Below, one piece after another: positions 1-7,862 of a stretch of 64,000 nucleotides of DNA (positions are counted from its first letter, which is position 1; the number at the start of each line of letters is the position of its first letter). The stretch is taken from positions 186,001-250,000 of the forward strand of contig DATGLG010000043.1 of the NCBI GenBank assembly GCA_035294245.1. The letters run 5' to 3'. This DNA comes from DATGLG01 sp035294245. GTDB lineage: Bacteria > Pseudomonadota > Alphaproteobacteria > JACZXZ01. The notes beneath the pieces are model-generated. The model was not told where the DNA came from. It made no database searches and saw only the letters and a list, made by a program, of their open reading frames with translations. The translations under genes and the position numbers were made by a program.

Positions 1-2
1 TG

Positions 3-506
3 AGCAATCGGGGCATGATCGTTCCGATGCGAAACAGGGGCTTCAAAGTTCAGGCATCCTCGCTCGAGGACCTGGAAAATCTGTTTGAGGCGCGGCAGCT
101 CCTGGAGCGCTTTGCCGTCGTGAAAGTCGCCAAGCGGGGGCTTGCGGATCCCGGGCAGCTGACCGAATTGGCCGATGCGGTCGCTGCCGCCGTCACGGCC
201 CAGGATGTGCGCGGCTACCTGGAAGCGGATCGCGCATTTCACGCGGCCTTCGTCTCGCGCGCCGGCAATCCCCGGCTCACCAAGATGATCATCGATTTGC
301 GCGACGACATGCGGCTGTTCGGCATCGACTCGGCGGCCGGCGAGGAGCGCCAGCGCGCCTCGGTCAAGGAGCACTACGAGCTCGTCGATCTCGCGGTCAA
401 AGGCGACACCAAGGCCATCGCCTCGCTGATCACGGCCCATATCATGGCTTGGCAGCCGATCTTCCGAAAAGGCCTGATGGCTTGGACTCAGCACCGACCG
501 CTGTGA
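3..506 (+). CDS. GntR-family regulator, FCD domain (5' truncated by window)
   Basis: C-terminal part of a FadR-type GntR transcription regulator. The frame is open from the first bases of the window, so the N-terminal winged-helix DNA-binding domain lies upstream. About 167 residues are visible and are almost entirely the all-helical FCD effector domain, beginning around LEDLENLFEARQLLERFAV. Residues of the type that bind metal or carboxylate ligand in FCD domains are present: Asp and His in EADRAFH, His in KEHYELV and His in TAHIMAW. Such proteins repress catabolic or transport genes until a small acid ligand binds. The target is unknown; the histidine kinase downstream is on the other strand, so the regulated genes are probably outside the window. 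Confidence 0.85.
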   Translation, partial: SNRGMIVPMRNRGFKVQASSLEDLENLFEARQLLERFAVVKVAKRGLADPGQLTELADAVAAAVTAQDVRGYLEADRAFHAAFVSRAGNPRLTKMIIDLRDDMRLFGIDSAAGEERQRASVKEHYELVDLAVKGDTKAIASLITAHIMAWQPIFRKGLMAWTQHRPL

Positions 507-578
507 CGTTCAAGGCGCGGCTGCCGTCAATCGGGCGAGCCGCCGCCTGATATCGCCTCGAGCTGCGCGGCTCCCCAT

Positions 579-1940
579 TCAAGCGGCGAGGACGCGATCG
601 GCGGGGAAGAGGGCGCTTGCCACGGTGCCCACGCCGGGCTCGCTCGCGATGGTGAAGGTGCCGCCATGGGCCTCGACCAGCTTCTTCGCAAGGGGCAGGC
701 CGAGCCCGGTGCCCTGGTGGCGGCGATTGGCCGCCGTCTCGATCTGGCCGAAGGGCTCAAGGGCGCGGGCCAGATCGGCGGGGGCGATGCCGATTCCCGT
801 ATCGGCGACCGAGATCACGAGCCCGCCGGCCGGCGCCAGGTCCGCGCGCACGGTGACGCGGCCGCCGGCCTCGGTGAACTTCACGGCATTGGTGATGAGG
901 TTGAGGAGCACCTGCTGCAGCGCCCGGGCGTCGGCGCGCAGCATGGGCGGACGCTCGGGCAGCTCGAGGGCGAGGTCGAGCCCGCCCGCCTGGGCCCTCT
1001 CCGCGAGGACATGGGCGCTGCCCCGCACCACCGCGGCGACGTCGACGGCCTCCTCCGCCAAGGTGAAGCGGCCCGCCTCGATCTTGGAGAGGTCGAGGAT
1101 GTCGTTGATCAAGGAGAGGAGATGCCGCCCGCTGCCGTGGATGTCGCGGGCGTATGCGGCGTAGCGCGGGCTGCCGAGAGGGCCGAAGAGCTCGTCGCGC
1201 ATGATCTCGGCGAAGCCGATGATGGCGTTGAGGGGGGTGCGCAGCTCGTGGCTCATGGTGGCGAGGAACTCGGACTTGGCGCGGCTCGCCATCTCGGCCT
1301 CGTCGCGCGCAATGATCAGCGCCTGAGCGAGGGCTTCCTTCTCATGCTTGGTCTCCAGCGCCGCGACGATATTGCGATGGGCCCGCCGCGCCAGCAGGCT
1401 CAAGGCCGCCGCGAAGACGAGGGTGAGGCACGCGAGCGCCAGATAGGCCGCGTCGCCCCACCAGGCCGCGGCGGCGGCGAGGGGAACCAGCATCGGCCAG
1501 ATGAAGAGATCGACCGCCGGCACATGCGCCGGATAGGTGCAGACGGCGCCCGCGGCAAGGCCGGCGGCGGCGATGCAGACATAGGCGTGGAGCAGGACAT
1601 CGTCGGAGAGGGCCAGCACGGCGGCAAGGGCGCCCCAGAGGCAGCCGAGGGCGAGCATCGCCATGGCGAAGCGCCGCGGCCAGTGCTCGACCGCCTTGCC
1701 CGCGGCCCGCGCCGTGCGATAGGCGCGCCACAGCGCCACCCGCACGCCGCTGAAGGCGAGCACCGCCGCCATCCAGGCGGCAATGGCCGCGGGCTCGACC
1801 GCGTGCCAGAGCACCGCCGTCGTGAAGGCGGCGACGATCACCATGACCAGGGTCGGCCAAGGCGAGGCGTAGACGATATCCGCAAGGTCGCGGGCTATGC
1901 GCGTGCGATCGGCGACGACCCGCGGCTGAGATAGCGGCAT
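579..1940 (-). CDS. Membrane-bound sensor histidine kinase
   Basis: 453-residue sensor kinase. The first ~185 residues hold about six hydrophobic segments (roughly 30-48, 51-70, 93-111, 119-137, 141-160, 165-185) and no obvious periplasmic loop domain, so sensing is probably membrane-embedded. A short coiled linker precedes a HisKA domain with the phospho-acceptor box MSHELRTPLN (His231), then a HATPase_c domain with the N box (LITNAVKFTEAG), the G1 box (VADTGIGI) and the G2 box (GTGLGLPLAKKLVEAHGG). No receiver domain is fused and no response regulator lies next to it, so it is an orphan here. The HisKA/HATPase part resembles the PleC/DivJ-like group common in alphaproteobacteria; the signal is unknown. 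Confidence 0.9.
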   Translation of the reverse strand: MPLSQPRVVADRTRIARDLADIVYASPWPTLVMVIVAAFTTAVLWHAVEPAAIAAWMAAVLAFSGVRVALWRAYRTARAAGKAVEHWPRRFAMAMLALGCLWGALAAVLALSDDVLLHAYVCIAAAGLAAGAVCTYPAHVPAVDLFIWPMLVPLAAAAAWWGDAAYLALACLTLVFAAALSLLARRAHRNIVAALETKHEKEALAQALIIARDEAEMASRAKSEFLATMSHELRTPLNAIIGFAEIMRDELFGPLGSPRYAAYARDIHGSGRHLLSLINDILDLSKIEAGRFTLAEEAVDVAAVVRGSAHVLAERAQAGGLDLALELPERPPMLRADARALQQVLLNLITNAVKFTEAGGRVTVRADLAPAGGLVISVADTGIGIAPADLARALEPFGQIETAANRRHQGTGLGLPLAKKLVEAHGGTFTIASEPGVGTVASALFPADRVLAA

Positions 1941-2070
1941 TTCCGGCTCACTCGGGATGGCCCGTCCGCGGCGCGGGAACGGCGGCGCGGCGGACGGGCC
2001 ACGGGGGGGAGCATGGGCTCGATCGGTTAACAGAAGGTTGATCGCCGCGCGGCGCCGCGCTACTTAGGCC

Positions 2071-3105
2071 ATGTCTCGATCCGTCGAGAGCAATCTGATG
2101 CCGAGCGACCCTGCCGCCCACGCTCCCGGAACGGTGCGGGAAATCCCCGTGATCCGCTTCGCCCCCTTCCTCGCCGGCGCGCCCGAGGAAAAGCGGCGCG
2201 TGGCCCGGGAGATCCGCGCGGCGTGCGAGGGTACGGGCTTCTTCTATCTCGCCGAGCACGGCGTGCCCCAGGCCGAGATCGACGCCGTCTTCGCCGCGGC
2301 CCGGCGCTTCTTCGCCTTGCCTCTCGACGAGCGGATGAAGGTCAGGCTCACCATCGACAGGAACCGGGGCTACCAGCCCCTCGGCTCGCGCATGTATGGC
2401 GACAAGGCCGACGCGCCGGATCTCAACGAGAGCTTCAAGTATCAGCACGAGCTTCCCCCCGACGATCCCGACATCCTGGCCGGCGACCGCATCCATGCGC
2501 CGAACAAATGGCCGGACGGGCTGCCCGGCTGGCGCGAGACGCTGCTCGGCTATTACGCGCGCATGGAGGCGCTGACCCAGGCGCTGCTGCGCGCCTTCGC
2601 CCTCGCGCTCGATCTCGACGAGGGCTACTTCCTCGCCTTCTATCGCAAGCCGCTTACGCAGATCAATCTACTGCACTACCCGCCCCACCCACCTGTTACG
2701 TCGGGCCGGCAATTCGGCCTGCGCCCCCATTCCGACACCACGGCCTTCACCATCCTGGCCCCCGGCGAGGTCGCGGGCCTCCAGATCGAGCATCGCGGCG
2801 GCTGGATCGAGGCGCCGCCGATCCCCGGGACCTTCGTCATCAATATCGGCGACATGATGGCGCGCTGGACCAATGACCGCTTCGCCTCGACACCGCACCG
2901 CGTCATCAACCGCAGCGGGCGCGAGCGCTATTCCGTACCCTTCTTCGCCATTCCCGATTTCGATGCCGTGGTCGCCTGCCTGCCGAGCTGCCAGGGGCCC
3001 GGCAATCCGCCCAAATATCCCCCACTCCATGTCGGCACGTTCATGCGCGGCAGCAATGCGAGCAACTGGAGCAAGGACGGGCCCGTCGTCGCCGGCACCG
3101 CCTGA
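2071..3105 (+). CDS. 2-oxoglutarate/Fe(II)-dependent oxygenase, isopenicillin N synthase-like
   Basis: 344-residue soluble oxygenase of the isopenicillin N synthase/2OG-Fe(II) family. An N-terminal DIOX_N-like region contains GTGFFYLAEHGVP. The C-terminal double-stranded beta helix carries the iron ligands His220 and Asp222 (LRPHSDTTAF) and His276 (STPHRVINRS), and the Arg286-x-Ser288 pair that binds the 2OG carboxylate. Full length for the family. The start at 2071 has a weak ribosome site; the Met at 2098 is an alternative. It lies about 120 bp upstream of a same-strand polar amino-acid ABC importer, which suggests, but does not prove, that an imported amino acid or related compound is the substrate. 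Confidence 0.88.
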   Translation: MSRSVESNLMPSDPAAHAPGTVREIPVIRFAPFLAGAPEEKRRVAREIRAACEGTGFFYLAEHGVPQAEIDAVFAAARRFFALPLDERMKVRLTIDRNRGYQPLGSRMYGDKADAPDLNESFKYQHELPPDDPDILAGDRIHAPNKWPDGLPGWRETLLGYYARMEALTQALLRAFALALDLDEGYFLAFYRKPLTQINLLHYPPHPPVTSGRQFGLRPHSDTTAFTILAPGEVAGLQIEHRGGWIEAPPIPGTFVINIGDMMARWTNDRFASTPHRVINRSGRERYSVPFFAIPDFDAVVACLPSCQGPGNPPKYPPLHVGTFMRGSNASNWSKDGPVVAGTA

Positions 3106-3224
3106 CGCGGGCGGTCGCGCCGTCGTGAGCAGAATCTGGTGGCGGCGGACGCGGCGCGGTGCGACCATTGCCGTGCGTGCCGGCTCCAAGGCCGTGGGCC
3201 TGCGCGCGAACAGGGGAGGGGACC

Positions 3225-4097
3225 ATGAGGATGGATGACATGCGCCGGGGCGCCTCGGCGTCGCGTCGCTGGCTTTGCTTCACGGCCGGCGCGCTCGCCT
3301 TGGCTCTCATTCAGCCGGCGGCCGCGGCGACGATCGGCAATTGCGAGCTGACGGGGCAGAAGGGGGCCTTTCACATCGACCCGGCGGTGCCCGGCCAGCT
3401 CACCGTCGAGGTCAGCCTGCCGGCCCCCGGCTGGTGGAACGGCGACACGCCGGACACCATCAAGGACGGCTATGAGTATTGCATGGCCGCCGACATCGCC
3501 CATCGCGCGGGGCTCCCCAAGGTGAAGGTGGTGAACGTGGCCTGGGCCGGGCTGATCGCCGGGCAGACCAAGAACTACGACCTCGCCCTCTCGGAGGCCT
3601 CGATCACCGAGGCGCGCAAGAAGGTCGTCGATTTCTCGATCCCCTATTTTGATTCCGATATCGGCGTGCTGGTGAGGAAGGGGACCAAGGTCGACAGCGC
3701 CTCGATCAAGGATCTGCGCATCGGTGTGCATCAGGGCACCACGGGCGCGGATTTTGTCGCCAATGTGCTGAAGCCGAAGCAGCCGGCCAAGGTCTTCCCC
3801 AACGTGCCGGCGATGTTCACGGCGCTGTCCGCCGGCCAGATCGACGCGGTGCTGACCGATACCGCCTATGTGCTGGGCGAGGCCGCGAAGTCGAAAGGCA
3901 CCATGGTGGTAGTCGGGCAATATCACACGGGCGAGGTCTATGGCGCCGTCTATCCCAAGGGCTCGCCCAATGAGGCGACCTTCGACAAGATCATCCAGGC
4001 GATGAAGGACGACGGCACGCTGCACAAGCTCGCCGAGAAGTACCTGACCGCGGCCTGGGGCGCCGACCCGACCAAGATTCCGTATTTCAAGCCGTGA
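3225..4097 (+). CDS. ABC transporter substrate-binding protein, family 3 (polar amino acids)
   Basis: 290-residue periplasmic binding protein. The ATG at 3225 is chosen because a strong purine-rich site (AGGGGAGGGG) ends four bases upstream and a signal peptide follows (Arg-rich start, hydrophobic core WLCFTAGALALALIQPAAAA). Mature part is SBP_bac_3: a two-lobed fold with the family pattern seen in YEYCMAADIAHRAG, ALSEASITEARKKVVDFSIPY and IGVHQGTTGADFV, and a C-terminal KYLTAAWG. It should deliver an amino acid or opine-like solute to the permease encoded next. First gene of a three-gene importer operon with the permease 24 bp downstream. Confidence 0.88.
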   Translation: MRMDDMRRGASASRRWLCFTAGALALALIQPAAAATIGNCELTGQKGAFHIDPAVPGQLTVEVSLPAPGWWNGDTPDTIKDGYEYCMAADIAHRAGLPKVKVVNVAWAGLIAGQTKNYDLALSEASITEARKKVVDFSIPYFDSDIGVLVRKGTKVDSASIKDLRIGVHQGTTGADFVANVLKPKQPAKVFPNVPAMFTALSAGQIDAVLTDTAYVLGEAAKSKGTMVVVGQYHTGEVYGAVYPKGSPNEATFDKIIQAMKDDGTLHKLAEKYLTAAWGADPTKIPYFKP

Positions 4098-4121
4098 CGA
4101 TAGCGTGCTGACCGGCGTTTC

Positions 4122-5252
4122 GTGGCTCCACTTGCGTCAGACGGACCGGCCGGCAGCGTGAGCGGCGCGCGGCGCTTCCATGCGGGGGCGCCGCCCAAGG
4201 ACGCGACGGGATGGGCCTTGGCCGCCCTCCTCGCGGGCGCCTTTGTCGTCGCCGCGAGCTGGGGCACGCTGCGCGACCTGCGCGCGGCCCTTGGCTCCGT
4301 CGGGGCTGGCGGCACTCCCGCCGATGCCGCGCTTCTTCTTGCAGCGCTCGCCGCTCTCATCCTCCTCGTGCCTTCCCTTCGCAGCTTGGCGCGCGCACGG
4401 GCGGCAAAGCGCCGCCTCGCCGGCGGCGACGTGATCGGCGCCCGGGTCGATACGGCGGCCGCGCGCAATCTCGCCTGGATCACCATGGGCTATGCGGCGG
4501 CGCAGGTGCTGGCGGTGCTGGTCGTGCAGTTCTTCATCGCCAACAACCTCGCGGTGAGCCGCACCTTCTTCCTGATGCCGCTGATCGGCGAGTCCCTCTC
4601 GCTGATCCTCAAGGCCTTCTGGATGAACATCTACATCTTCATGGTCGCGGAGGTGCTGGTGCTGATCTGGGGCCTCGTGGTCGCCGTAGCCCGCATGCTG
4701 CCCGGCGAGGCGGGCAAGCCGGTGCGCCTCATCGCCACCTTCTATGTCGACCTCTTCCGCGGCCTGCCGGCCATCATCAACATCTACCTCATCGGCTTCG
4801 GCCTGCCCTTGACCGGCCTCCCTTTCGTCAAGGACTTCTCCCAGCAATCCTTCGCCATCCTGGCGCTGACATTGACCAACGGCGCCTATGTCGCCGAGAT
4901 CTATCGCGCCGGCATCGAGAGCATCCATTGGAGCCAGACCGCCGCGGCGCGCTCGCTTGGGCTCTCCTATCTGCAGACGCTGCGCTTCGTCGTGGTGCCC
5001 CAGGGGGTACGGAACATCATCCCGCCGCTTCTCAACAGCTTCATCTCGCTGCAGAAGGACACCGCCCTCGTCAACGTCATCGGCGCCATCGACGCCTTCA
5101 ACCAGTCGATCATCATCGCCAGCAACCATTTCAACCTCTCGGCGGTGACGACGGTCGCCATCCTCTTCATCGTCATCACCATTCCCCAGGCGCGCCTCGT
5201 CGACCGGCTGATCGAGCGGGATCGGCAGCGCCGCCGCGCCGGCGGGGCGTGA
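4122..5252 (+). CDS. Amino-acid ABC transporter permease with N-terminal membrane extension
   Basis: 376-residue inner-membrane permease of the His/Glu/Gln/Arg/opine type. The core (about residue 110 on) has the usual transmembrane array and the EAA coupling motif around YRAGIESIHWSQTAAARSLG that docks the ATPase, followed by ISLQKDTALVNVIG. Family members are usually about 220-260 residues; here an extra N-terminal ~110 residues carry two more hydrophobic segments (about 28-46 and 66-88) and an Arg/Ala-rich linker. A single permease gene implies a homodimer unless a second permease is elsewhere. Lies between its binding protein (24 bp gap) and ATPase (15 bp gap). Confidence 0.88.
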   Translation: MAPLASDGPAGSVSGARRFHAGAPPKDATGWALAALLAGAFVVAASWGTLRDLRAALGSVGAGGTPADAALLLAALAALILLVPSLRSLARARAAKRRLAGGDVIGARVDTAAARNLAWITMGYAAAQVLAVLVVQFFIANNLAVSRTFFLMPLIGESLSLILKAFWMNIYIFMVAEVLVLIWGLVVAVARMLPGEAGKPVRLIATFYVDLFRGLPAIINIYLIGFGLPLTGLPFVKDFSQQSFAILALTLTNGAYVAEIYRAGIESIHWSQTAAARSLGLSYLQTLRFVVVPQGVRNIIPPLLNSFISLQKDTALVNVIGAIDAFNQSIIIASNHFNLSAVTTVAILFIVITIPQARLVDRLIERDRQRRRAGGA

Positions 5253-5267
5253 CGGCCCCGGGCGGCC

Positions 5268-6011
5268 ATGGCGCTCATCGAGATCCGCGGCATCCACAAG
5301 CGCTTCGGCGCGCAGCCGGTGTTCACCGGCCTGAGCCTCGCCGTCGAGGAGCATCAGGTGGTGTGCCTGATCGGCCCCTCGGGCTGCGGCAAGTCGACCC
5401 TCCTGCGCTGCATCAACGGCCTCGAGGCGATCGAGGCGGGCGAGATCCGCATCCATGGCGACCGCATGACCGGGCCGGGCGTCGACGTCAACGCGCTTCG
5501 CCGCGACGTCGGCATCGTCTTCCAGAGCTTCAACCTCTTCCCGCACATGACGGTGCTGGAGAACGTGATGCTGGCCCCCTTGCGCGTGCTGCGCCAGGCG
5601 CGCGCCGAGGCCGAGGCCAACGCCATGGCCCTTCTCACGCGCATCGGCCTCGCCCACAAGGCCGGGGACTATCCCGACCGCCTCTCCGGCGGGCAGCAGC
5701 AGCGCGTCGCCATCGTGCGCGCGCTCGCCATGGGGCCGCAGGTGATGCTGCTCGACGAGATCACCTCGGCCCTCGACCCCGAACTCGTCGCCGAGGTGCT
5801 GAGCATCGTGCGCGACCTCGCGGCAGAGGGCATGACCATGCTGCTTGCCACCCACGAGATGGGCTTCGCCCGCGAGGTGGCGAGCAAGGTCTGCTTCCTC
5901 TACGGCGGCAAGGTGCACGAGGAGGGGCCGCCGGCCGAAATCTTCGAGGCGCCCCGCGAGGAGCGCACCCGCGCCTTCTTGAAGCGCTTCATCGAGGCGG
6001 GGCGGCTGTAA
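5268..6011 (+). CDS. Amino-acid ABC transporter ATP-binding protein (GlnQ/HisP type)
   Basis: 247-residue ABC ATPase that powers the importer encoded just upstream. Walker A is GPSGCGKST (residues 36-44), the Q-loop is FQSFNLFPHMTVLENV, the signature is LSGGQQQRVAIVRALA, Walker B is VMLLDEITSALDPELV, and the switch His is in LATHEMGFAREV. Length and layout match GlnQ/HisP proteins and there is no extra regulatory domain. Last gene of the importer operon. Specificity within polar amino acids cannot be read from the ATPase. Confidence 0.92.
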   Translation: MALIEIRGIHKRFGAQPVFTGLSLAVEEHQVVCLIGPSGCGKSTLLRCINGLEAIEAGEIRIHGDRMTGPGVDVNALRRDVGIVFQSFNLFPHMTVLENVMLAPLRVLRQARAEAEANAMALLTRIGLAHKAGDYPDRLSGGQQQRVAIVRALAMGPQVMLLDEITSALDPELVAEVLSIVRDLAAEGMTMLLATHEMGFAREVASKVCFLYGGKVHEEGPPAEIFEAPREERTRAFLKRFIEAGRL

Positions 6012-6064
6012 GGCGGGCCACTTTGGCACGGCGACGGGTGAGGCGCTATGCTAGCGTGGCGAAC

Positions 6065-6496
6065 TTAAGCGGCGTCGGTCAGAATCGCAATCATGCGCGT
6101 GATCACGTCATCGGCGCTTGTCCCGGGAGGAAAGGTGACGATCTGGTTAGGGTCCTCCTCCCAGCCTCTGTCGGGCCGCCGCCGAAGACCTACGATCCGA
6201 TAGATGCCGTCCTTCACGACAATGTCCCAAGTCAAGGTTGTGCGCACGAAGGCCGCCGAGCTTTTGACGCCCGCGTATTTCAGCACCACGGGCTCGGGAA
6301 GATCGGCACGCCTTAGGTTCGGCACGACAGGATTGCCCCGAGCCATTGTCTCTTGGAATGCGCGGCGCAATCCGGCCGCATCTGAAACGGGCACCGCAGT
6401 CACCGGCTCGATCTCCCTATATCCGCTACGGGCTTCGACTTCGGCGACCGTCGGCACGTAGACAATGCCCCTTCTCAAATAACAACAATACAGCAT
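6065..6496 (-). CDS. Hypothetical protein, 143 residues
   Basis: No family recognised. 143 residues starting MLYCCYLRRGIVYVPTVAEV, with no signal peptide or membrane segment. The C-terminal half alternates beta-like and basic stretches (TTLTWDIVVKDGIYRIVGLR) and ends in an acidic helix-like tail. A GAGG ribosome site sits 8 bases before the ATG and overlaps the stop codon of a 29-codon frame immediately upstream, so the two are probably translated together. Less GC-rich than the neighbouring transporter genes and positioned between an operon and a toxin-antitoxin pair, consistent with accessory DNA. Function unknown. Confidence 0.6.
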   Translation of the reverse strand: MLYCCYLRRGIVYVPTVAEVEARSGYREIEPVTAVPVSDAAGLRRAFQETMARGNPVVPNLRRADLPEPVVLKYAGVKSSAAFVRTTLTWDIVVKDGIYRIVGLRRRPDRGWEEDPNQIVTFPPGTSADDVITRMIAILTDAA

Positions 6497-6505
6497 GGCA
6501 ATACC

Positions 6506-6595
6506 TCAGAACGGCGTGACGATAAGCTCGACACCGAGAGCCTTCGCGCGAGCCTTCGCGGCGGCAATCGCTGCCCGCCGCGCCGCCGGATTCAT
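6506..6595 (-). CDS. Candidate small ORF, 29 residues, coupled to downstream hypothetical gene
   Basis: A short frame beginning MNPAARRAAIAAAKARAKAL and ending VELIVTPF. Its TGA stop contains part of the GAGG ribosome site of the 143-residue gene that starts 9 bases later, the arrangement of translational coupling. Codon choice looks like the coding style of the window. The product would be a basic, Ala-rich helix followed by a short strand. It has no strong ribosome site of its own, so it may be a leader peptide or an artefact. Confidence 0.4.
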   Translation of the reverse strand: MNPAARRAAIAAAKARAKALGVELIVTPF

Positions 6596-6734
6596 TCGAC
6601 AATTTGAACATTTCGAGCCGCCTGCCTGGTATCATCGGACGATCCTATGTTCTTATTTTGTTCTCGTAGCCTCTCATCTCGATCTGGCAGGCTCGCTTAC
6701 CGACCCATGGTTTCCGGATTGGGATTGTGCTAGC

Positions 6735-6755
6735 ATTGACAGCAATGCTGTCAAT
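6735..6755 (+). promoter_or_regulatory. Palindromic operator of the fitAB-type pair
   Basis: Perfect inverted repeat with 10-bp arms (ATTGACAGCA and TGCTGTCAAT) around one central base, ending 15 bases before the antitoxin start codon. FitA-type RHH antitoxins bind such palindromes with their toxin to repress their own operon. The left arm also contains TTGACA, a -35-like hexamer, though no clear -10 follows at normal spacing. Confidence 0.65.
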
Positions 6756-6769
6756 TTAGGTCGGTTCCT

Positions 6770-7006
6770 ATGGCAAGTTTAAGCGTCCGCAATCTCGACG
6801 ACGATCTCTTGGCGCGGCTCAAGCGCCGCGCTGCACGGCGGGGTCATTCGGCCGAAGCGGAAGTGCGCGACATCTTGCGGCAGGTCCTGAGTGGAGAGGC
6901 CGAGGCGGGGTTTGACGATTTGGCCGCCGAGCTACGTGCCTTGACGGCGGGGCGGCGGCATACACCGGCCGAGCAACTGCTTCGCGAAGGGCGCGACGAG
7001 CGGTGA
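6770..7006 (+). CDS. FitA/StbC-type ribbon-helix-helix antitoxin
   Basis: 78-residue antitoxin. The N-terminal ~45 residues form a ribbon-helix-helix DNA-binding domain (ASLSVRNLDDDLLARLKRRA, then HSAEAEVRDILRQVL), the signature of the FitA/plasmid-stability StbC group. The C-terminal tail would wrap the toxin's active site. Its stop overlaps the toxin GTG start (GTGA), and a 21-bp palindrome lies directly upstream, so the pair is an autoregulated operon. Complete and apparently functional. Confidence 0.85.
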   Translation: MASLSVRNLDDDLLARLKRRAARRGHSAEAEVRDILRQVLSGEAEAGFDDLAAELRALTAGRRHTPAEQLLREGRDER

Positions 7007-7425
7007 CTACCCTGGTCGTCGACGCAAGCGTCGCGATCAAATGGGTTGTGCAGGAGCAGGGAACGGCGGAAGCGCTGTTGCTGCGACGGCACAACTTGTC
7101 GGCGCCTGAGCTCCTGATTCCCGAATGCGCCAATATTCTATGGAAGAAGGTACGGCGGAGGGAGCTAACGGAGCAGGAGGCGCGCCTCGCGGCACGGCTC
7201 TTGGAGCGCGCGGATATCGACTTGGCGCCGACGCGTCGCCTCCTCGAGCCGGCGACGATGCTCGCCATCGCCCTGGACCATCCGGCCTATGACTGCGTCT
7301 ATTTGGCGCTCGCGGCGACGCTTGCCTGTGATTTTGTCACCGCCGATGAGCGGCTGAGCCGGAAGACTTTGCCGCGAGGCTATTCGTCTCGCGTGCTCCA
7401 CCTGAGTGATGTCGGTCGGTTGTGA
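7003..7425 (+). CDS. VapC/FitB-type PIN-domain ribonuclease toxin
   Basis: 140-residue PIN-domain toxin, expected to be a metal-dependent RNase neutralised by the antitoxin encoded just before it. All acidic positions of the PIN active site are visible: Asp in LVVDASVAIKWV, Glu in LIPECANILWKK, Asp in YDCVYLALA and Asp in VTADERLSR. It starts with GTG overlapping the antitoxin stop by four bases. Length is normal for the family and there is no disruption. Confidence 0.88.
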   Translation: MTTLVVDASVAIKWVVQEQGTAEALLLRRHNLSAPELLIPECANILWKKVRRRELTEQEARLAARLLERADIDLAPTRRLLEPATMLAIALDHPAYDCVYLALAATLACDFVTADERLSRKTLPRGYSSRVLHLSDVGRL

Positions 7426-7452
7426 CGGATAGCCGCCGAGCCGCGCCCCGCG

Positions 7453-7800
7453 TCACCCCGGCTGGGCGCCGCCGGCCTCCGCCATCGCGGTGAGCGAGAC
7501 CGCCGCATGGGCATAGGCGCCGCCAGCGCGCATCTCGGCGGCGACCCAGATGGCCTCCATCAGCTCCGCCTCCGTCGCCCCGTGGCGCAGCGCCGCCTTG
7601 GTGTGGCCGCGGATGCAATAGGGGCATTGGGTGACATGGGCCACGGCCACGGCGATGAGCTGCTTGGTCTTGGCCGGCAGCGCGCCGTCGGCGAAGACCT
7701 TCTGGCTGAAGGCGTCGAAGGCGGCCTCGATCTCGGGGGCGAGGGCGCGCCGCTTCTTGGCGAGGGCGGCGGATGGGGGCGGGTAGAGGGTGTCGGCCAT
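7453..7800 (-). CDS. Carboxymuconolactone decarboxylase/AhpD-family protein
   Basis: 115-residue all-helical AhpD-like protein. The motif CPYCIRGHTKAALRHGA has the Cys-x-x-Cys and His used for peroxidase/thiol chemistry in AhpD relatives, so an alkylhydroperoxidase-like redox role is more likely than lactone decarboxylation. The ATG at 7800 is preferred because GGAGGA lies just upstream on the minus strand; the frame extends farther but without a better start. It follows nnrS by 62 bp on the same strand, so it may share its transcript and act in nitrosative or oxidative stress. Confidence 0.85.
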   Translation of the reverse strand: MADTLYPPPSAALAKKRRALAPEIEAAFDAFSQKVFADGALPAKTKQLIAVAVAHVTQCPYCIRGHTKAALRHGATEAELMEAIWVAAEMRAGGAYAHAAVSLTAMAEAGGAQPG

Positions 7801-7862
7801 GGGATCCTCCGTGCTGTCGATCGCGAAACCTGCGGGCGCGCGGGCGCCGATCGCCGCGGCGC

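Noticed and set aside
4137..6029. A 630-codon open frame antisense to the amino-acid importer genes
   Set aside because: High GC content removes stops from the third-position frame; the sense strand encodes a complete ABC permease and ATPase with all motifs.
6495..6782. A 95-codon plus-strand frame covering the fitAB operator
   Set aside because: It overlaps the palindrome and the FitA-like start, lacks a ribosome site, and is antisense to the 29-codon frame.
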